NCBI GenBank assembly: GCA_963971225.1
Contig: OZ020269.1
Coordinates: 78,778,450-78,842,449 of the forward strand
Origin: Melieria omissa
Taxonomy: Eukaryota > Arthropoda > Insecta > Diptera > Ulidiidae
Length of the DNA stretch: 64,000 bases
Reading direction: 5' to 3'
In this document: positions 1-11,467 of the stretch, one piece after another
Numbering within the stretch: position 1 is the first letter of the stretch
How the letters are laid out: every line of letters starts with the position of its first letter
Notes under the pieces: generated by a model
Databases searched by the model: none
What the model was told of the DNA's origin: nothing
Seen by the model: the letters and a program-made list of their open reading frames with translations, nothing else
Made by a program: the position numbers and the translations under genes

Positions 1-3000
1 CAGTCGTAAAAAGACTTTTGGGTTAACGCGATGTGGCATTTGCATGGTTGAAGGAAGGGGAATTAAATTTTATTGACACTGAATTTGAAATTAAAAAGAA
101 GAAGTGTCTTCTCAGGGTCAAACAAATTGATTTATGTATATGTATTTCGAATTTTAACTGAGCATTAAACGGTAAAACGTAAGCACACAAAAACTTCCTT
201 TGCAAATTACGATTAACAACGACTCAAACGGCAAAAGATTTCAGCTTTAGCCATGTTTAATACTAAAATACTTGAAGGTTAACATTTTATTTTGACGCAT
301 CGTCCAGGTCGACTGCAAAGTCGAAAGCCAAACATCGCCACGCAGGCCAAGACCTGCTCGCATCGATTTGCATGAAACAACAGTGTGCAAAACGCGCGAG
401 TGCGGTGGTCGCTCCTCGCCGCCGCTATTGGCTTAAATCATTTCGCATCATACCGCAAATATTGTAGCTGTACGGCAAATGAGGACGACAGATAGTAGCT
501 GAGCAGCAGGCAGATCCCGCTCCAGATGCAGCTGGGAAATGAAGAAAGATGGGCAGGATAAAAGAAACAAGCAGGTGAAACAATGAATGACGCGCAAACA
601 AACGAGCTGCGAATAATAATGAACAACAAGCTAAACCTTGACATCTTCCCATAGATGGCGGAGGGATGGAGCAGAGAGCAGGATATTTCAATTACACCGA
701 AACTTTGTATAGTACGCGACGTAATGTAATTTTTGAAATATGCACCCAAAAAGTCTTTAACTTTAAAATTTTTGCTTGAATTTGAAAGTCTGTTGTCAGA
801 GAAATCTCTCCCTGTTGGACATTTTATGATAGTCTTTTTTCAAACATACATAGCTAATTTTACAGAGCCACGCACACATGACTTTTAAGATTTGTTATTA
901 AAATAAATAATCCTTACTTACTTTATGATGTTATCTAATGTTAAGTAATGTTTCTTCGCATAAATTTCGTTTATGAGCCTCCCGCGTTAGCGGAGCTAAG
1001 CTAAGCTTTGGGTTCGTCGATGATGGATCAGTGAATCAGTCAGTCAGGACAAACAATTGTATGTATGTAGTTATATAAATTTTTTTACTTAGTTTCACTT
1101 TCAAGCGGCAAATATTTTATTGAGTTTTCCGTTCTGAACGAGTTACGTGATGCTGCTGATTGTAGCTTGAATTTGGAAGAACTTCTGGGTTCGCAATTTC
1201 AAACTAAAGTACCAATGAAAATATCCACCTTCGCATCGAGGTGATGGTATCAAGTAATAGTATCGGGGAAATGTATTGATACCACACACTTTTAAACTTC
1301 CTGTGTAAAAACGAAGTTTAAATACGAAATTAAATTTGCTTTGTATTTTAATTACTTAAATTTATCTAAAATTTACAAAAAATTACAACAAAGAATCAAA
1401 AATTGAATTGGAATTTAAAAAACTATGTATTTATAGACTAAAAATTGTATTTAAAATTCCAAAAAGGTTTCAAAAAGCGAAAGAAAGTTCTCAAAAGGAA
1501 TGTCAAAATTCTAATAATTCTTCTAGGCGATCTTCAGTCATGGAATGATTCAGTTGGCCTTCTAGCGAATTCGGTATATCAGAAATTTAAACGTTTAGAT
1601 TATATCGCCTCATGTGGTTCAGATTTCACAATTTCCGATCGGGGCCAGACACTCTGCTGTTTGCGACATGTACTTGAAGAAGTTTAAAAGTGTTTAACAT
1701 TTCCTAAGTAGCTACCCAACTTCTGAATGATCCAAGAGTTATCATGATAAAGAGTTAAGATGATGATGAGTGGCAAGATGGCCATAACAAAACTTAAACT
1801 TTCGAATCCCACTACCCGAGATTCACAGTTTCTGAGAATCTCATAAGTAATGCGATGCGCGATAGCCCTCTTCTCTCGCCAGCTTTAGTGTTTTCTGGCG
1901 AGTTCCCACACACAATAATAATAATGAACTAAAATACCTCCGTGTAGGTGTTTATATATACCATGTGCTCAGTACCGCCCCCTCCTGCCATTTTCTTTCC
2001 AATCATGGTGTAAATTGCTCTTTTCGTTCTCCGCTTGAATGAACCATAAAAACAGGCCACTCAAAGTTACAGCTTTGTGTGCTTTCTGCTCTTTTGTCTT
2101 CGCACTTGCCCACTTACGTACTTAGAGTACCTACTTAGATGGTGGCACATATACTTACACACACAAACACATCTAAAATTACACACCTATTACATAAACG
2201 TATAGTTGAATGTTTGTAGTGTGCGAATGACCTTTGCGGACATTAGCTGCTACCTGTGAAATCTATTCACACCGCTTAATGTTTGTTCTTGAGGTATAAG
2301 CAACTTAAAAAATTATTGGTATTGACCTTTCTTCTAAGTAGTCGACTGGAGTAATTGTGCACGCCGCTTTCGGGTCAACGTGTGTGCGTCACTTTTGTAT
2401 CGGAGAAGGCATTCTATGACGTAAAATCTGAGATTGAGATCACCGAAACGTTGATTTGGTTATGTCTGTTTGTCCCTCTCTCTACCGAACGACTAATATG
2501 CAAAACACTATTATTTTCAAAAGTGTTGGTAGGAAATTTTGTGTGGAGTGGAGTCATTAGTTCACAAAAATGATATCCTCACAATATTTATTTATTTATG
2601 GAAATCTACTTTTCAATAGGAACGAATACTCTGACACATTTTAAAATTTTTGTAATACATATGCAACTACCCAAACTTTTAAATGTTCTAATCTTAAAAT
2701 TTTTTTACAGTTTTGGACCAAAGTATTACTGGTTTTTTTTTGTGGAAAATATGATAAACATTAGCTAGAATAACTAATCATTAAGTACGTTTCAGAAACT
2801 CAGTTAGCCGAAAAATACGATAACTTATAACTGTACTTTGACCCTATCCAATGTAAACCACGCAGCGTTTAATGCCATTACCAACACGTTTCTGAGCGCC
2901 AAAATTTTTAAAACTTTAAAACATGATATTCCATTCGCATTTTCGATTAGCTGCCCCCATATACTTGAGTATGTGCTCTGCAACTGTCTACAAATTGTAG

Positions 3001-3558
3001 CTTTCACACTGATTGCCTATTATTAAGTTCTATTACAATTAAATACATTCAAGCGAAACATGTTCAAATGCACGACGAATTTGGCTCGAGTTTGCGCCAA
3101 ATAGAACCAACCCAGTGCGACCGCACCCAAATTCATAAATGCCGAAAGTAATTAAGCCAAAACTGTCAAAAGTAATTATGGGGTACTTAACTCAAGTCAA
3201 TGCGACGCTCTGCGCTGTTCTAAGAATTTTACACATCTGAACTGTTTGCTTCTGATGATGAATACACACAATAATGAGCGTATCCACACTTGGAATCGGT
3301 TCTTCGTGTTCTTGTTGTTCTTGATAAAAGGTTTGAATGCAAAATAGGCTTCACATTAGGGGTATTCTCGATGCCTTGCACGGAGGAAGAATTTGTAAAA
3401 ATGCAAACGTGCAAGACTGGAAAATGCTACACATCGAGAACGCACAAAAAAGCACACATTGCAAATATTGCAAAAATTCCGCAAACAGCCACGAACTTTC
3501 TCCATTTCTTTTTAATTTGGTTTTCGGTTGATCCATTTCCACCTGCAAGCAATACATA
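1..3558. other. AT-rich spacer, no gene recognised
   Basis: No convincing exon, RNA gene or transposon terminus was seen. Open frames are short and overlap on both strands. The only local structure noted is a perfect 8-bp stem with a 12-nt loop at 1875-1902 (CTCGCCAG/CTGGCGAG). A CA-rich stretch lies near 2155-2175. Confidence 0.6.
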
Positions 3559-3560
3559 TA

Positions 3561-5221
3561 CACTAGTCAGAATAAGTTTGCGTACAGGCAAGTCAAAAAT
3601 ATTTTATGATTAATTTTGACCTCAAAAATGGGTTCTCTGTTTATAAAAACTTATCCACATTATTCATATATGCCTTAACTGCACTTTTTGTTCTGTTTTA
3701 GATGAATTAAAATAATAATTTTCCATGTATTCGTATTTATTGACAATATACTCACAAAACGGTGCAGAATAAGTTTGCGTACAAAACTAATAACGGGAAC
3801 TTCCGGTTATGCTCTTTATTTTTTTTGGAAAATTTGTATTCCATTGAACATTAAACGGACTTGTAAGTTATTTGGAACCGTATATGTGCTTGAAATTTAA
3901 TAGAAAGCAATAGAATTCAACAGAAAAATATTAAAAATGGATAAAGAATAATCTTACAAAAACTTTTCAAAATTGACAAAAAATTTCATGAAATTAGGGA
4001 AACTTTTGGAAGAGCACATTCGTCATTTCAAAAAGCCATCTTAAATCTAAAAAAAAAACAGAAAATCTTGTTTGGTTACTACGATCTGAGCATTTTCTTA
4101 AGTTACCCGAGCAAGAGGATTCGATTGTTTGCGATCAGTGCATCACAATCTAAGGCTAGTTGCATCCAATATCTTCAGAAATGTACAGAAATATTTTATA
4201 AACCCCATTAGCAGTGACTTTATAAGAAAAGTTCTGAAAAAAACATACTTCCCCTACATAACAGCACGTAAGAAGCCCATATTTAGCTTACTTACAAGGA
4301 GCACAGAATTGCTTTCGTAAAAGAGTCCATCAAGGAGTCTATAAAACCGGATTTCCGGAACGAAATGTTGTTATCTATAGAAAGTGGGACCTTTCATTAT
4401 TATTTGATAATGGTTTGGCATATTTGGAATTAAAAAGCATCAACTAATTTAAACAGGATCCTGTTAATAACAAAAATCTGAAATTAACAGTGAAGCATAG
4501 CATATGTGGAGATATGGTATGGGGCTGCATGTCAGGAAAAGGAGTGAGCAGGCTGTGTTGTTTTATTCAGAAATGTTTCCGGGGGGTTATTTACATATTC
4601 TAAAAGCTTATGTAAGCCAAGGTTTCAAAACTTTGGATCAGATTCCAACATATCTTTTCAACCTTAGCGCGCAATGCATACGATGCGAAGCTATGTTTGC
4701 TATTAACTGGCTCAACAAAGTTGCAAAAGTCCCTCCCTAGTCACCTACCGTGCATCTAATTGAGTATATAAGGGGTTCAGTTAAACCCTGAGCCCAACAA
4801 CACTCCATCTTCTAAGATATAGTTAACCAATACAACAATTCAAGGATATAACAAAATAACCGCTGAAAAAACACCGAATTTAAAAAAATTTGCGCCAAAA
4901 CTTCTGCAGGGAGTTCAAGCGAGAAAATAAAATTCACAAAGTTATTAATTTTTGGACAAAACTTAGTTTCAATTGAATTTTAACTACATAATCTCATCTT
5001 GTACGCAAACTTTTTCTGAGGTGAATTCATAACATATTTTGTTTTTGGCCCTCCTTTTACAGTTTGGTCAAGTTTTTGTTATTATTATCTTAATGGAATA
5101 AAAGAACTAAGTTTACGGAAAAAATAAAAAATATTTTGTTTTTGAAAAATTACTTTAAGTGATTTATTTTTCATATGAAAAAACTACGTACCCCTTGTAC
5201 GCAAACTTATTCTGACTAGTG
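3561..5221 (+). mobile_element. Tc1-like DNA transposon with inverted/direct terminal repeats, decayed
   Basis: The ends are perfect inverted repeats (CACTAGTCAGAATAAGTTTG at 3561 and its complement ending at 5221), followed inward by GCGTAC. They are flanked by TA at 3559-3560 and 5222-5223, the target duplication of the Tc1/mariner superfamily. A second copy of the AGAATAAGTTTGCGTAC motif lies inside each end, near 3766 and near 5000 in inverted form. This gives the IR/DR layout known from some long-TIR Tc1 relatives. Total length is 1661 bp, the usual size of a complete element. The interior has only broken transposase sequence, so this copy should be immobile on its own. Confidence 0.85.
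4085..4740 (+). pseudogene. Degenerate Tc1-like transposase
   Basis: This is the decayed coding region of the surrounding element. A frame at 4129-4320 reads like the N-terminal helix-turn-helix part of a Tc1 transposase, with the order 'RLVASNIF', 'FIRKVLKK' and 'ARKKPIFSLLTR'. Around 4500-4600 another frame gives a VWGCMS-like motif, which sits in the catalytic core of Tc1 transposases. Frameshifts and stops separate these blocks, and no intact DDE triad can be read. The assignment rests on motif resemblance plus the element's termini. I did not reconstruct the frame. Confidence 0.6.
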
Positions 5222-5223
5222 TA

Positions 5224-6140
5224 TGCAAATTACATAAAAGATTGAAATAAAACACGAAGAAAATTAAATGGCTGTCGCACAATCGTGTCGTGTCATGTCG
5301 TGTGTCGTGTGCACCTACACACGATGTCACACACAAAACAAGGGTTTTTGCGTAGCATGATATGCAAAAAATTCAAAATTTTTTTGCTTGTATTTTGTTT
5401 TTGTATCATTGCACGGATTGCAAGATTCTGCAATTTTTACATTTCGTGTACCTTGCAAGGGTTTTGCAAGACATCGAGAATACCCCTATTTATTTCACAT
5501 TGTATTTATAAAGTGCAAAATAACTAGCGTCCGACCGAATATTTGGTTGCGGTTTTGCCTACAAAATGCCCGAACGGCCGAAACCGAAATTTTTTTAAAT
5601 ATTTTTTACATTTTATTGTGTAGCGAACAGTGTAGTAAAAGTAAAAGACACAGACAAAAGCAAAAATGGATAGCAGAAAATTCAGTCATTTAAAAATACG
5701 AAAATGTCAAAATTACTGCGATAGTTAGAAAACAAACAAATTGTTGCAAAAATACGAACTCAATTTTTCGCTATAAGCTATTTGAAAGCGTCTAAAACAA
5801 AAAAAAGAATTTATTTCAAATTTATTGTACGAAATACATTTGTGTACCAATGATTGAATGAGTCCTGGAATTGCAAAAGTTAGATGGGATTTGTTATTTG
5901 TCTGATCTTTAGATTTCCGTATTTGCTCCACAAAAAAGTGTGTTGGGAGAAATTGGAGAAATCAAAACCCGCCGTAGCTCATTGGTTAGTCGGGTTGATC
6001 GTTAGTCTTAGAGTCGTACGTACGTGCCTAGGCTTTGCCTCGAGAGCAGAAACAAAACGCAGGCAATACTGAGAGTAAAAATGTCTACAAGTTCAGCAGT
6101 AATTTGAACCCCAATCACTTATACGCCCTGTTTAACCAAT
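5224..6140. other. Spacer, no gene recognised
   Basis: A low-complexity GTCGTGT-type run occurs at 5281-5320. Otherwise this is AT-rich sequence with no supported coding exon. A tRNA-like head within it is listed separately. Confidence 0.5.
5970..6015 (+). repeat. Possible SINE head (tRNA-like A box)
   Basis: The stretch beginning GCCGTAGCTCATTGGTTAG resembles the tRNA-derived head of the SINE copies at 13485-13802 and 47857-48162. No clear B box or SINE body follows, so this is at most a short relic. Confidence 0.3.
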
Positions 6141-6142
6141 TA

Positions 6143-6288
6143 CAGTGAAACCTGCTCTTAACTACCGACTCCGTTTAAGTAACCAACATTTGTGGGCCCT
6201 ATGCGCTATATAACTACGTTTAGTACTCAAACCGCTTAAGTACCTCAAGATTGCATTAATAGGTAAGGTACCTAAACGGGTTTTACTG
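6143..6288. mobile_element. pogo-like MITE
   Basis: A 146-bp segment is flanked by TA at 6141-6142 and 6289-6290. Its ends are imperfect inverted repeats starting CAGTGAAACC on the left and CAGTAAAACC on the right. Terminal CAGT with a TA duplication is typical of pogo/Tigger-group elements. There is no coding capacity, so it is a non-autonomous miniature element. The family is inferred from the termini alone. Confidence 0.65.
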
Positions 6289-6290
6289 TA

Positions 6291-6958
6291 TTAACGGCTT
6301 TGTTTACCCAAAGGAGTGCAAACTGCAGTTGCAGCACGAAGGTTCGGTTCTGCAACATCAGTTGCACTCACCCCAATTATGGTTATTTAAATTGGCTGCA
6401 AATAATGCTAAACCTTTTCTAATTTTCGTTGAGAAAATGATTTGCAAAAACCATTCAGCTGCAGCAATGGCGACGGCGATGGCCGGTCGACGCAGTCGTC
6501 TAGAATTACTTCACGGAAATGGAGTTTGCGCTTCAGCAAGCTGCCAAAGGCAACGCCAACTATTAATTGCAATTATCGCTGCTTGGGTGCACAAAATGAT
6601 AAGTGGTTCTGCGAGATGCCGCTGCTCGGAGCGCCCAACTGGAGCACACAAACAGGACACATAGCATAATTTCGTAAAATTGCCGGAATGATTGCGGACA
6701 TTGCAAATGCTGCAGAACGATGACACAAGATAAACGTGCAAACGAAGAATAGTAAAAATTTCAACAAGATTAACTGCTCAATGAATCATAACAAATTTCT
6801 GTTACATTGAAAACATATTTTAGCGGCCTTTGCGTCGCTAAAGTGTCGTCCCTGCGCGCAGTAGTCGCCGTGGATGAAATTGTGCGCCTTGCGGACAGAG
6901 GCCGCAATGTTTGTGTATCACAGGTTCACCTCCCTCCGAATCACACGACAAAACAACA
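6291..6958. other. Spacer, no gene recognised
   Basis: The sequence has moderate GC content. Frames at 6329-6664 are open but overlap open antisense frames and show no recognisable domain or splice structure. Confidence 0.5.
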
Positions 6959-6970
6959 ACACCTTTACCA

Positions 6971-8659
6971 GAACCTAGGCCTGTGCTCAGTGAGGAAATT
7001 AACTACAAGAGGCACACCACAAGGGGGTGTTCTTTCGCCTCTGCTGTGGCTCCTTGTAGTGTATAGCAACCTCGAGATCTTCGAAACCAGGAGGCTGCGA
7101 GTATTAGCATATGCAGACGACGTCATTATCCTGATCCTTGGACGATTCCTGTCCACAATCAGCGATTTCATGGAGTCTGCTCTAAAGGAACTTTGCAGGT
7201 GGGCAGAGCTAAATGGTCTAGGGGTTAATCCCTCGAAGACTGTTTCAGTACTGTTCACCCGGAAATACAAAATACCGAAGTTTAAGCTGCCTAAACTCGG
7301 CGGCACTACTCTCACCCTATCACCTGAGGCAAAATACCTCGGCACCATACTCGACTCCAAGCTCTCTTGGAAGCGCAATGTGGAAAAGCGGGTGAAAAAG
7401 AGCCTGAATGCTTTTTACACTTCTAAAAGGGCTTTCGGGAAAAAATAGGGATTGCAGCCGACTATCGTTCACAGGGTGTATACCGCGGTCATACGGCCGA
7501 TCCTAAGTTACGGAGCCATTGTCTGGTGCCCAGCTACGGGCGCCAAGACCCTAGGAACGCAACTGACGAAGGTGCAGAGACTAGCGGCTATGGGAATAGC
7601 AGGCACTGTCAAAAGCACCCCCCCGCTTGGCTGGATGTGATCTTGAACCACCATCCCATTGAACATTTCATTAGCGCTAAAGGCGCTCTCAGACTGAGGG
7701 AGGCCAACTTGTGGAGGCAACACGCTTATGGACATTCTGAAATTCTAAAGCTATTCGCGAAACCAGATATCGGATATCAGTTGGATTCCTACACGGATAT
7801 CTGATCCCATACCTCGATTTTGGCACGCGCGCACTAGCCTCATATGCCACAAGGGAGGAATGGGAGCTGACAGGTGCGACGAGAGACGCCTCCATCACCG
7901 TTTTCACCGATGTGTCCAAAATGGAGGAAGGTACTGGAGCTGGTCTCTACTCCGATGTACCGCAGACCCACATGTCATTCAGACTGCCGGACCTCTGCAG
8001 TATTTTCCAAGCAGAGATTTTTGCAATTTAGAAGGCTGCCGAACTTATCCGTGGCAATGGGCTACCACCCACAGATATCACAAAAAATACCTGAGTGTTT
8101 CCTCCGATATCTGCCCTGTACATGTATATTGACAGGTTGACCAAAAAGGAAATTGAATCGTCATGGCGTACCAGGACCGATTGCGGCACATGCCGCACAC
8201 TTTGGCCCTCCCTCTCCTCGACGAAAACACGATTCGTACTGTCCCTGAGTCGTACCTCCATTCGGCAGCTCGTTGGAGTCATCACCGGACACTGCGCTAT
8301 TGGATCTATGCTTACTACCTCTATGCGCCTCTCGTCCGGTGATGTCTGCCGTAGCTGTGGAGATGAAGAAGAAGTAGAAACGATACAACACTTCCTGTGC
8401 CACTGCCCGGCTCTGCAGGAACGCCGACTCCGCACCCTGGGGTCAAGGTTCCTAACAGACCTGGCTTGCGCGGCGAAAATCAAAATTTCGAATCTGCTCT
8501 CCTTCATTAAGAGGTTGAACTGGTTTCCCCTTGATTGAGACTATTGGTTAGCTCCAGAACACCATAAGAGAGATTCAGAATGGGCGATTTTGGCCTCCGA
8601 GTGGAAGTGCGGTCCTGCCGCACACACCCTTCCCTACTTAACCTAACCTACCAAGCACT
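6971..8659 (+). mobile_element. 5'-truncated non-LTR retrotransposon (LOA/I type), decayed
   Basis: This is a partial copy of the family represented full-length at 50610-56145, in the opposite orientation. The match starts at AACCTAGGCCTGTGCTC (6972) inside the reverse transcriptase and runs to the 3' terminus. It is flanked by a 12-bp target duplication, ACACCTTTACCA, at 6959-6970 and 8660-8671, so it inserted as a truncated product, as target-primed reverse transcription commonly yields. The 3' end reads CTTAACCTAACC and lacks poly(A). Confidence 0.92.
6972..8535 (+). pseudogene. Truncated reverse transcriptase / RNase H ORF2
   Basis: It carries the RT motif TTRGTPQGGVLSPLLW and the catalytic YADD box (near 7110), then thumb sequence, an RNase H beginning (near 7895), and the C-terminal CRSCGDEEEVETIQHFLCHC zinc-knuckle region (near 8350). 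Relative to the intact copy it lacks the endonuclease and the first half of the RT. It has stops near 7446 and 7802 and frameshifts. It also has a deletion of roughly 70 codons in RNase H, near 8080-8095, where sequence from just before the IFVDSQAAL motif jumps to the PPISALYMYIDR region. It cannot encode a functional enzyme. Confidence 0.9.
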
Positions 8660-8671
8660 ACACCTTTACCA

Positions 8672-11231
8672 AGCCGGCAAACGAACGCAAACGCCAGGGA
8701 TGTGCTTACGAGTTATCCGTGTCCGCATTCTTTAAACATCCGCATCTGCTTACGCGTCCACCATGTCTGCTTTGCCTAACTTGTCTTCTTTTTCTTATCC
8801 TGCGAGAACACTTGAGCTTCTGCTACCTCTAATTCCATAAGTTCGTGCAAGAGTTTATTTGAAAAGGGCTTCGTGATGAAGATGACGTCGGAGTTTGCCA
8901 AAAAACTTGTTTGCCCCTGTCTACTCTAAACTGACTATACATAATTGTTGCACGTTATGAAACGCTTTTATTGACGCCCAACAAATTATTTTGTAGTCCT
9001 TTCTGCGGCTTCAAACATATGAAGTATTTAAAAACTCGTTTCGGAACAGAGCGCTACAAAAATCAAATGAGATGAGTTTTAAATGTTACATACGTGTCAT
9101 CTGTCTCTTTTCAGTTGATCCAAAAATGGCTAACGGATCTGTAGATTAATTCAAACGAATGACGTCAAATCAAATCAATATGCTGAATACTATATTTTTA
9201 AAACCAATACTTAGTATAGAAGTGGCCATATGCTCCCAGGAGGAATGAATGAAATAATGATAATACTTTTAATCAATAATTTTTCCGCATCGGAATCTGC
9301 AAAATTACATCCACGCCCGCATCACTTCTGCGGCGAGCACCTGCCGCTGAGTATAAGGGAAATCATTCATAAATATTGAAATTGGTGTTAAATTGCCTGT
9401 CACGAAAAAACAATAGTGGGAGAGGACCACACATACGGGTAAACGATAATAATGACTCTGCCAGATGGCCATAATAACGGCGTGGAGCAGATGGGCCGGG
9501 CGACGAGGCAGCGCAGTACCGAGCGACTGGCGCACTTGAGCAATGTTGTCGTTTTGGCTATTTTTTGTTAGATTTTTTTTTAATTGTTTCGGTTATTTGT
9601 CTCAATTATTTATCTTTAAGGACGTTGAACACTGGCATTGCATTGACATTATTATTGTGAATAGCAATAAGTAGTATTAATATCAAAGTAATAGCTGTTC
9701 CTCGGGAAAAGTGAGTGAACAATACTTCAATCCTACTTTCCGTACAAGTTTGTGTGTGTGTGTGTGTGTGTGTAATAATTAACGAAACTATGTACTGTTT
9801 CAGTGGAAAATGCGATGATTGATAGCAGCAGCAAAATTGGTGATTTTCTAGGGATGTCGTTAGATGCCTTTTACCCCGTTCCGAATTGGAGTAAATCCTG
9901 CGCCGAAAACGGGCCGAATGCCCCGAACACATAGACGACGACAGCAACACGGCCACACGACTGCAAGATGGCGTCGGCTTCAATGGTCGCGGTGTAGCAG
10001 CAGCAGCACAAAAATCATATGTTTTATAGCGCTGAAATTTTTACAAGTTCGTATTTTTTTGGAAGTGTGGAAGTTAAACAATGAAAAATTTAAAATCATT
10101 CGCTATTTTTGTTAACGCAGTATGCAAACAAACAATCGACGTTGCCAATCTAAGCCGTGATGCCAATTACTTATTTTTTGCCGCCTACGAAAAAGAGACT
10201 AGCTCTAAGCTTGACGACAGCGTCATCTATGTTCGGTTTTGGTGTCGTCGTGCTGTCGTCAAAATAATCGTTCCCATACGATTGTTCTGATTCTATATTT
10301 TGACAGCTGCAGTTTTGTCGCTGCCGTCTTCTATGTGTTCGGGGCATAATGTCAGCGCTGCTATACTACAGTGGAATGGTGTTGAAGAATGTGTGGTCGA
10401 GTTTACGAGTCCGGTCCGGTTATTCGTTTCGTTGCTTTGCCTACTTTGTTGTCTACTTGGCGGGAACCGGTGATGAGGGGTTAATAATAATAATATTAAT
10501 TAATTAATATTTCATATGTGATAAAAATATTGCACATGTAACATTATTCATACAAATTCACTGTACTTCAATTTATTTGGCAGCTGTTATACCTATGTGA
10601 TGTGGAATTTTTAACCTTTGAGGCCGTTAAGGCAGCAAGATGGGTAAGTCATCTAATGCACCAGCATTCGATCTCTTATCTGATATGGAAGAGCGTGAAT
10701 CGTCAAACATTTCCGTTAAAATTCAGTTAAACTGCTAGACATGAATTCCTCGTTTATAGTGATTGTTTGATCGTTTTGATTACAAAAATTCCTAGCAAGT
10801 AAATTTTATGCGTACATAAAGAATGTAAAATAGTTAAAAAAATAAACAATTCTTACAGACTAATAACAATATATATTCAAACAATTCATTTAAAAAATGC
10901 AGCTAAGTTTCTTAAAACTAAGCTTTTAGGAAGCGCGAGATCAAGTTCAGGAACAGAATTTAAGTTGCAAAGAGCTCTAGTAATTGGAGCATTTTTGATA
11001 TAATCAAATCTGCAGAACCCAACATTGAAATAATTAAAATGCTTGAGTGTGCGAGATGGTACAGAGAATGGAATTCTTTGCAACAACTCGGGACAGTCGA
11101 CAGCGCCGTTTATGATATTGAATATGAACGAGCAAGACAGATAGGAACGCCGGCCTTCCAGTGGTTTAAGGTTAAGAAGCAAACAGCGGGAATCATAAGA
11201 TGGGATGAAAAATTACTCCTCAAAAGAAGAT
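8672..11231. other. Spacer with microsatellite, no gene recognised
   Basis: A (GT)n microsatellite occupies about 9751-9773. Frames at 9606-10290 are short and unsupported. An inverted repeat at 9918-10347 is listed separately. No exon could be assigned. Confidence 0.5.
9918..10347. repeat. Inverted repeat pair of about 28 bp
   Basis: ATGCCCCGAACACATAGACG... at 9918-9945 recurs as the reverse complement at about 10319-10347 with three or so mismatches, 370 bp apart. It may be the termini of a miniature element or a hairpin-forming segment. No flanking target duplication was found. Confidence 0.5.
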
Positions 11232-11467
11232 CTGGGGGGTTACTATGTAACTCGATTCGAAAGTTGAAACTGCTCGAAAGTTGAATTCGATCCGAATTTA
11301 AATTCGTACTATGTAAGATTTTCGGATCGAGTGAAAAGTGCAGCCATTAATTGGAAGTATTTTTGGCAGTACTTTCGAATGTATCAATTGAAATTGGCAG
11401 CATCTATTAAAAGAAATGTCAAAAATAGTAAACATTGAAAGTAATAATAACACTGCACAACAGCATG

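Noticed and set aside
960..1060. AGCTAAGCTAAGCT and CAGTCAGTCAGG runs
   Set aside because: Short simple repeats. No RNA gene structure could be supported.
1445..1687. 80-codon frame in AT-rich DNA
   Set aside because: Lysine-rich chance composition, no domain and no splice context.
5970..6072. Genuine tRNA gene
   Set aside because: It has an A-box-like start but no B box at the proper distance and no cloverleaf. A SINE relic is more likely.
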